Assembly (NCBI GenBank): GCA_003517845.1
Contig: DOZU01000098.1
Span: 1,818-11,415 of the forward strand
Source of the DNA: Clostridiales bacterium
Lineage (GTDB): Bacteria; Bacillota; Sulfobacillia; UBA995
Direction: 5' to 3'
DNA: 9,598 bases
The position numbers were made by a program, and so were the translations under genes. Within the stretch, counting starts at the first letter, position 1. The number at the start of each line of letters is the position of its first letter. Shown piece after piece: positions 5,224 to 9,598 of this stretch. Under the pieces are notes generated by a model. It was not told the origin of the DNA, made no database searches, and saw nothing but the letters and a program-made list of their open reading frames with translations.

Positions 5224-7140
5224 TTGGCTGACGGCAAGGATCGCTCTACCTATGACGAGACCCAGATCCAGGTCCTGGAGGGTCTGGATGCGGTGCGGCG
5301 GAGGCCCAGCATGTACGTGGGCTCCACCGGCCCGCGGGGCCTGCACCATCTCGTGTATGAAGTGGTCGACAACAGCGTCGACGAGGCGCTCGCCGGACAC
5401 TGCAGTCTGATCGCCGTCGTGCTGCTGCGGGACGGAGCGGTTTCCGTGCGGGACAACGGCCGGGGGATTCCCGTCGGCATCCACCGGCCGACGGGCCGAC
5501 CGGCAGTGGAAGTGGCGCTGACCGTCCTGCACGCGGGGGGCAAGTTCGGCAGCCAGGCCTACAAGGTTTCCGGCGGACTGCACGGCGTGGGCGTGTCGGT
5601 CGTCAACGCCCTCTCCCGGTGGCTGGAGGTCGAAGTCCAGATCGACGGGGGCCGCTTCCGCCAACGCTATGAGCGCGGCGTGCCGGTGACGCCGGTGGAG
5701 CGGCTGGGAGACACGACGGCTACCGGCACCCGGGTGACCTTTCAGCCCGACCCGGAGATCTTCGAGACCGTCGAGTTCAGCCCGGAAACGCTGGTACAAA
5801 GACTGCGCGAACTCGCCTTCCTGAACCGGGGCCTGCGCATCACTTTCCTGGACGAGCGCAGCGGCGAGGAACGCGAATTCCACTATGAGGGCGGCCTCGA
5901 ATCGTTCGTCGCTCATCTGAATCGCAATGACGACCCGGTACATGACCGGGTCATCCGGGTGGAGGCGGAACGAAACGGCATTCACGTAGATCTGGGCCTA
6001 CAATGGAATACCGGGTACTCCGAGCACGTCTTCTCGTACGCCAATACCATTCGCACCAGCGAGGGAGGCACCCACGAAGAGGGCCTGAAGCGGGCCTTGA
6101 CCCGGGTGCTCAATGACTATGCCCGGCGCAGCGGCGCCCTCAAGGAGGGCGAGCCGAACCTGTCCGGCGAGGACGTGCGGGAAGGCCTCGTGGGCGTCCT
6201 CAGCGTCAAGTTGACCGATCCGCAGTTCGAAGGCCAGACCAAGACCAAACTGGGCAACAGCGAAGTGCGGGGGTTGGTCGAGGGGGTTGTCGGCGAAGGT
6301 CTCGGGGCATTTCTGGAGGAGAACCCCGCGCCGGCCCGTCGCATCATAGATAAGACCATCGGGGCGGCGCGGGCGCGCGAGGCGGCACGGAAAGCGCGCG
6401 AGCTGACACGCCGGAAGAGCAGCCTCGAATTCGCTTCCCTCCCCGGCAAACTGGCGGATTGCTCCCAGCGCGACGCCGAGACCACCGAGCTGTTCCTGGT
6501 GGAAGGCGACTCGGCCGGCGGTTCGGCCAAACAGGGGCGGGACCGCGCCTTCCAGGCCATCCTGCCGCTGCGGGGGAAGATCATCAACGTGGAGAAGGCC
6601 CGCCTCGATAAGATCCTGGCCAACCAGGAGATCCGGGCCATCATCGCCGCGGTCGGGACCGGCATCGGCGAGGACTTCGACCTGGCGAAGACGCGGTACG
6701 GCCGCATCGTGATCATGACCGACGCCGATATCGATGGGGCGCACATCCGGACCTTGCTATTGACCTTTTTCTATCGCTACATGGACCCGCTGGTCACGGC
6801 CGGCAAGGTGTTCATAGCCCAACCCCCGCTGTATCAGGTGAAGAAAGGCAAGGAGTCCGTCTACCTTTACTCCGATAAAGAACTCGACGCCCACCTGACC
6901 CGGGTCGGGCGCTCGGGGGTGACCATCCAGCGGTACAAGGGCCTCGGGGAAATGAACCCGGAGCAGCTATGGCAGACGACCATGGATCCTGCTCACCGGA
7001 CCTTGCTCCAGGTTGACCTGGAAGATACCATAGCCGCCCATGAGGTCTTCACCATCCTGATGGGAGACCGGGTCGAGCCCCGGCGGGAGTTCATCGAGAC
7101 TCACGCCCGGGAGGTCAGGTTCCTGGACACGGTTGGCTGA
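5224..7140 (+). CDS. gyrB: DNA gyrase subunit B
   Basis: GyrB is the ATPase subunit of gyrase, which introduces negative supercoils as A2B2. The 638-residue protein has the compact form without the insertion of about 165 residues found in enterobacterial GyrB. The GHKL ATPase domain shows EVVDNSVDEA (46-55), DNGRGIP (77-83) and GGLHGVG (117-123). The transducer has QTKTKLGN (338-345), with the ATP-sensing lysine. The TOPRIM domain has LFLVEGDSAGGSAKQGRDR (423-441), with the metal-binding Glu, and MTDADIDGAHIRTLL (498-512), with the DxD pair. The tail holds QRYKGLGEMNPEQLW (569-583), and FLDTVG ends the protein. The TTG start gives MADGKDRSTYDETQIQVLEGLDAVRRRP, the usual N-terminus. EGQTKTKLGNSE and this size fit GyrB better than ParE, and gyrA follows after 40 nt. 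Confidence 0.96.
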   Translation: MADGKDRSTYDETQIQVLEGLDAVRRRPSMYVGSTGPRGLHHLVYEVVDNSVDEALAGHCSLIAVVLLRDGAVSVRDNGRGIPVGIHRPTGRPAVEVALTVLHAGGKFGSQAYKVSGGLHGVGVSVVNALSRWLEVEVQIDGGRFRQRYERGVPVTPVERLGDTTATGTRVTFQPDPEIFETVEFSPETLVQRLRELAFLNRGLRITFLDERSGEEREFHYEGGLESFVAHLNRNDDPVHDRVIRVEAERNGIHVDLGLQWNTGYSEHVFSYANTIRTSEGGTHEEGLKRALTRVLNDYARRSGALKEGEPNLSGEDVREGLVGVLSVKLTDPQFEGQTKTKLGNSEVRGLVEGVVGEGLGAFLEENPAPARRIIDKTIGAARAREAARKARELTRRKSSLEFASLPGKLADCSQRDAETTELFLVEGDSAGGSAKQGRDRAFQAILPLRGKIINVEKARLDKILANQEIRAIIAAVGTGIGEDFDLAKTRYGRIVIMTDADIDGAHIRTLLLTFFYRYMDPLVTAGKVFIAQPPLYQVKKGKESVYLYSDKELDAHLTRVGRSGVTIQRYKGLGEMNPEQLWQTTMDPAHRTLLQVDLEDTIAAHEVFTILMGDRVEPRREFIETHAREVRFLDTVG

Positions 7141-7155
7141 CCCGAGCGGGTAGCC
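7135..7155 (+). other. Hairpin across the gyrB stop codon
   Basis: GGCTGACCC (7135-7143) pairs with GGGTAGCC (7148-7155), leaving one bulged G and a 4-nt loop. The stem includes the gyrB stop codon. Only a short GTTTC follows, so it is not a good intrinsic terminator. It might modulate gyrB-gyrA coupling or be incidental. Confidence 0.35.
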
Positions 7156-7166
7156 GTTTCGAGATC

Positions 7167-7173
7167 GAGGTGG
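7167..7173 (+). promoter_or_regulatory. gyrA ribosome binding site
   Basis: GAGGTGG ends 7 nt before TTG at 7181 but only 1 nt before the other in-frame TTG at 7175. It therefore decides the start in favour of 7181. Confidence 0.65.
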
Positions 7174-7180
7174 CTTGAAG

Positions 7181-9598
7181 TTGAGTGACCGACCGACAAT
7201 CGTCCCCGTATCGCTGGTCGACGAGATGAAGCGGTCCTACATCGACTATGCGATGAGCGTGATCGTCAGCCGCGCCCTCCCCGACGTGCGGGATGGACTG
7301 AAGCCGGGACAGCGACGCATCCTGTACGCCATGCGGGAACTCGGCTTTACGGCCGACCGGCCGCACAAGAAGTCGGCCCGCGTGGTGGGAGAGGTGCTGG
7401 CCCGCTATCACCCTCACGGCGACGCCGCCGTCTACGATGCGATGGTACGCATGGCCCAGGATTTCTCCACCCGTAACCTGCTGGTGGATGGGCATGGGAA
7501 CTTCGGTTCGATCGACGGCGACCCGCCGGCGGCCATGCGCTACACGGAAGTGCGGCTGAGTCGCCTGGCGCAGGAACTGCTGCGGGACATTGACCGGGCG
7601 ACGGTGGACTTCGCGCCGAACTACGATGAGACCACCGAGGAACCGGCGGTACTCCCCGCCCGGATACCCAACCTGCTGGCCAACGGCTCCTCGGGGATCG
7701 CGGTGGGGATGGCGACCAACATCCCCCCGCACAACCTGGGGGAGTTGATCGACGGGCTGTTGGTCTTGATGGAGAACCCCGACGCGTCCTCAGAGGAACT
7801 GCTCCAGGCGATCCCCGGACCCGACTTCCCGACGGGAGCGATGATCCTGGGGCGCCAGGGCATCGCCGAGGCCTACGCCACGGGAAGAGGCGTGCTCCGC
7901 CTCCGGGCCGTAGCGCAGGTGGAAGTGGTCAAGGGCGGCCGGCAACGCATCGTGGTCACGGAACTCCCCTACCAGGTGAACAAGGCAAAGCTGATGGAAC
8001 GTATCGCGGAGTTGGTGCGGGAGCGCCGGCTGGAAGGGATCGCCGACCTGCGCGATGAGTCGGACCGCGACGGCATCCGCATGGTCATCGAGTTGCGGCG
8101 GGATGCTTCGCCGCAGGTAGTCCTCAACCGGCTGTATAGCTACACGCCGATGGAGGAGAGCTTCGGCGTCAACATGTTGGCCCTGGTCGGCGGCAGGCCG
8201 CAAGTCATGGGCCTGCGGGAGGCCCTGGAGCATTACCTGCACCACCAGACGGAGGTCATCGTCCGGCGGACCCGCTTCGACCTCCAGCGAGCGGAACAGC
8301 GGGCGCACATCGTCGAGGGGCTCCAAGTCGCGGTGGACCACATCGACCGGGTCGTGCAACTCATCCGGGCCAGCCGCACCGAAGAGGTTGCCCGGGCGGG
8401 GTTGCAGCGCGAGTTCGGCTTGTCCGAGCCCCAGGCGGCGGCGATCACGGAGATGCGGCTGGGCAGGCTGACCGGGCTCGAGCGGGACAAGCTGGCCGTG
8501 GAATACCAGGAGTTGCTCGAACAGATCGCGTTCCACCGGAGCGTCCTCGGGGACGAACGGCTGGTCCAACAGATCATCCGCGAAGAATTGACGGCGATCC
8601 GCGAGAAATATGCCGACCCCCGTCGCACGCAGATCGTGGACCGGGTTGAGGACCGGGGGCCGGAGGACCTCATCGCCCAGGAAGACGTGGTCATAACCCT
8701 GACCCACTACGGGTATATCAAGCGTATCCCGCTAGGCACCTACCAGAGCCAGCGCCGGGGAGGCCGGGGGATCACGGCCGCCGGCACGCGGGAGGATGAC
8801 TTCCTCGAGCACTTGTTCGTCACCACGACCCATCATTATCTGCTGTTCTTCACCAATCGAGGCCAGGTCTTGAGGCTGAAAGTGCATGAACTCCCCGAGG
8901 GCAGCCGCCAGGCCCGAGGCAGCGCGCTGGTCAACCTGCTCCGCCTGGCTCCGGGGGACAAGATCAATGCCGTGATCCCGATGCGGCACTTCCAGGGCAG
9001 CTACCTCTTGATGGCCACCCGGCGCGGGATGGTGAAGAAGACGGAAGCGGCCGAGTTCGAGCAGGTCCGGGCGGGCGGGATGCAGGCCATCCGGCTGCAA
9101 TCCGGCGACGAACTGATCGCCGTCCGGCTCACCACCGGGGACCAGGAAGTGGTGCTGGTGACCGCCCAGGGCATGGTGGTGCGGTTCCCGGAAGCCGAGG
9201 TGAGGCCGATGGGGCGCTCGACTTCGGGGGTCCGCGGGATGACGCTGCGGGCGAACGACCATCTGGTGGCCATGGACGCGGCGCGTCCCGGGCATGCCTT
9301 GCTGATGATGACGGCCAAGGGTTTCGGCAAGCGGGTCACCGTCGAGAGCTTCCGGCGGCAACACCGCGGGGGCAGCGGCTTGATCGGGATGCGCGTGCGC
9401 GAACAGCGAGGACCGGTCACCGGAGCCATGATCGTGGGGCCCGTGGACGAACTGATGGTCGTCTCCGGTTCGGGCACCCTCATCCGGTTGAAAGTGCCCG
9501 ATATCCCGGTCCAGGGAAGACTGACTCGCGGCGTCACCCTGATGCGCCTTGGGCCCGAGGACGCGGTGGGGGCGGTGGCCCGGGTGGTGGGCGGTGAC
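7181..9598 (+). CDS. gyrA: DNA gyrase subunit A (3' end beyond window)
   Basis: GyrA is the DNA-cleaving subunit of gyrase. I translated 806 codons from the TTG at 7181 to the window edge without a stop; the family length and the last visible residues suggest only a short tail is missing. The N-terminus MSDRPTIVPVSLVDEMKRSYIDYAMSVIV is typical. The breakage-reunion domain has VRDGLKPGQRRILYAM (36-51), the quinolone-pocket region ARYHPHGDAAVYDAMVRM (74-91) and AAMRYTEVRLS (117-127), with catalytic Tyr121. The coiled-coil and gate region runs to about residue 490. The C-terminal pinwheel starts there and contains a GyrA box QRRGGRG (524-530), which marks gyrase rather than ParC, since it is needed to wrap DNA. 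The equivalent of E. coli Ser83 is Ala82, while the Asp87 equivalent is Asp86. The gene is 40 nt downstream of gyrB and probably co-transcribed. Confidence 0.96.
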   Translation, partial: MSDRPTIVPVSLVDEMKRSYIDYAMSVIVSRALPDVRDGLKPGQRRILYAMRELGFTADRPHKKSARVVGEVLARYHPHGDAAVYDAMVRMAQDFSTRNLLVDGHGNFGSIDGDPPAAMRYTEVRLSRLAQELLRDIDRATVDFAPNYDETTEEPAVLPARIPNLLANGSSGIAVGMATNIPPHNLGELIDGLLVLMENPDASSEELLQAIPGPDFPTGAMILGRQGIAEAYATGRGVLRLRAVAQVEVVKGGRQRIVVTELPYQVNKAKLMERIAELVRERRLEGIADLRDESDRDGIRMVIELRRDASPQVVLNRLYSYTPMEESFGVNMLALVGGRPQVMGLREALEHYLHHQTEVIVRRTRFDLQRAEQRAHIVEGLQVAVDHIDRVVQLIRASRTEEVARAGLQREFGLSEPQAAAITEMRLGRLTGLERDKLAVEYQELLEQIAFHRSVLGDERLVQQIIREELTAIREKYADPRRTQIVDRVEDRGPEDLIAQEDVVITLTHYGYIKRIPLGTYQSQRRGGRGITAAGTREDDFLEHLFVTTTHHYLLFFTNRGQVLRLKVHELPEGSRQARGSALVNLLRLAPGDKINAVIPMRHFQGSYLLMATRRGMVKKTEAAEFEQVRAGGMQAIRLQSGDELIAVRLTTGDQEVVLVTAQGMVVRFPEAEVRPMGRSTSGVRGMTLRANDHLVAMDAARPGHALLMMTAKGFGKRVTVESFRRQHRGGSGLIGMRVREQRGPVTGAMIVGPVDELMVVSGSGTLIRLKVPDIPVQGRLTRGVTLMRLGPEDAVGAVARVVGGD

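Noticed and set aside
5195..5410. 71-codon + strand frame overlapping the gyrB start
   Set aside because: It is a +1 frame shadow of gyrB; conserved GyrB residues are read in the frame starting at 5224.
7135..7160. Terminator between gyrB and gyrA
   Set aside because: The stem has a bulge, includes the stop codon and lacks a T-run; termination there would cut off gyrA.

Overview
This is a chromosomal replication-origin locus from a G+C-rich bacterium. On the + strand the genes run dnaA, dnaN, recF, gyrB, gyrA, which is the classical origin-proximal cluster of Gram-positive and several related phyla. The genes have good GGAGG-type Shine-Dalgarno sites, and TTG starts in gyrB and gyrA and a GTG start in recF. 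No S4-domain yaaA gene lies between dnaN and recF, so this is not a Bacillus-like layout. A high-G+C member of the Bacillota or a Chloroflexota lineage fits, but the sequence alone does not decide.

Layout. Bases 1-171 are the dnaA leader, with one perfect DnaA box, a hairpin and no convincing gene. dnaA covers 172-1527. The dnaA-dnaN gap (1528-1725) looks like oriC: it has two inverted TTATCCCCA-type DnaA boxes, a weaker box, a run resembling a DnaA-trio unwinding element, and a 14-bp palindrome made of GATC repeats. dnaN (1726-2832) and recF (2842-3957) follow almost without a gap, as one apparent transcription unit.

Between recF and gyrB the + strand operon is interrupted by a two-gene cassette on the - strand (4070-4929). 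It consists of a MNT-type minimal nucleotidyltransferase followed, with a 4-nt ATGA overlap, by a HEPN/HepT-like protein: a HEPN/MNT toxin-antitoxin type pair. Two near-identical 25-nt GC-rich palindromes (4011-4035 and 5028-5052) bracket the cassette. These genes are transcribed against the replication fork leaving the putative origin.

gyrB (5224-7140) has its own likely extended -10 promoter (TGCTATAAT) and an upstream inverted repeat. gyrA starts at 7181 and is open to the right edge of the window, 806 codons visible. Functionally, DnaA opens the origin, DnaN is the polymerase clamp, RecF handles gap repair, and GyrB/GyrA form the gyrase A2B2 complex that removes the positive supercoils made by the fork.

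The core genes are ordinary. The parts worth a second look are the HEPN/MNT cassette with its flanking palindromes, an Asn in place of the usual catalytic His of the HEPN protein, and the architecture of the origin.
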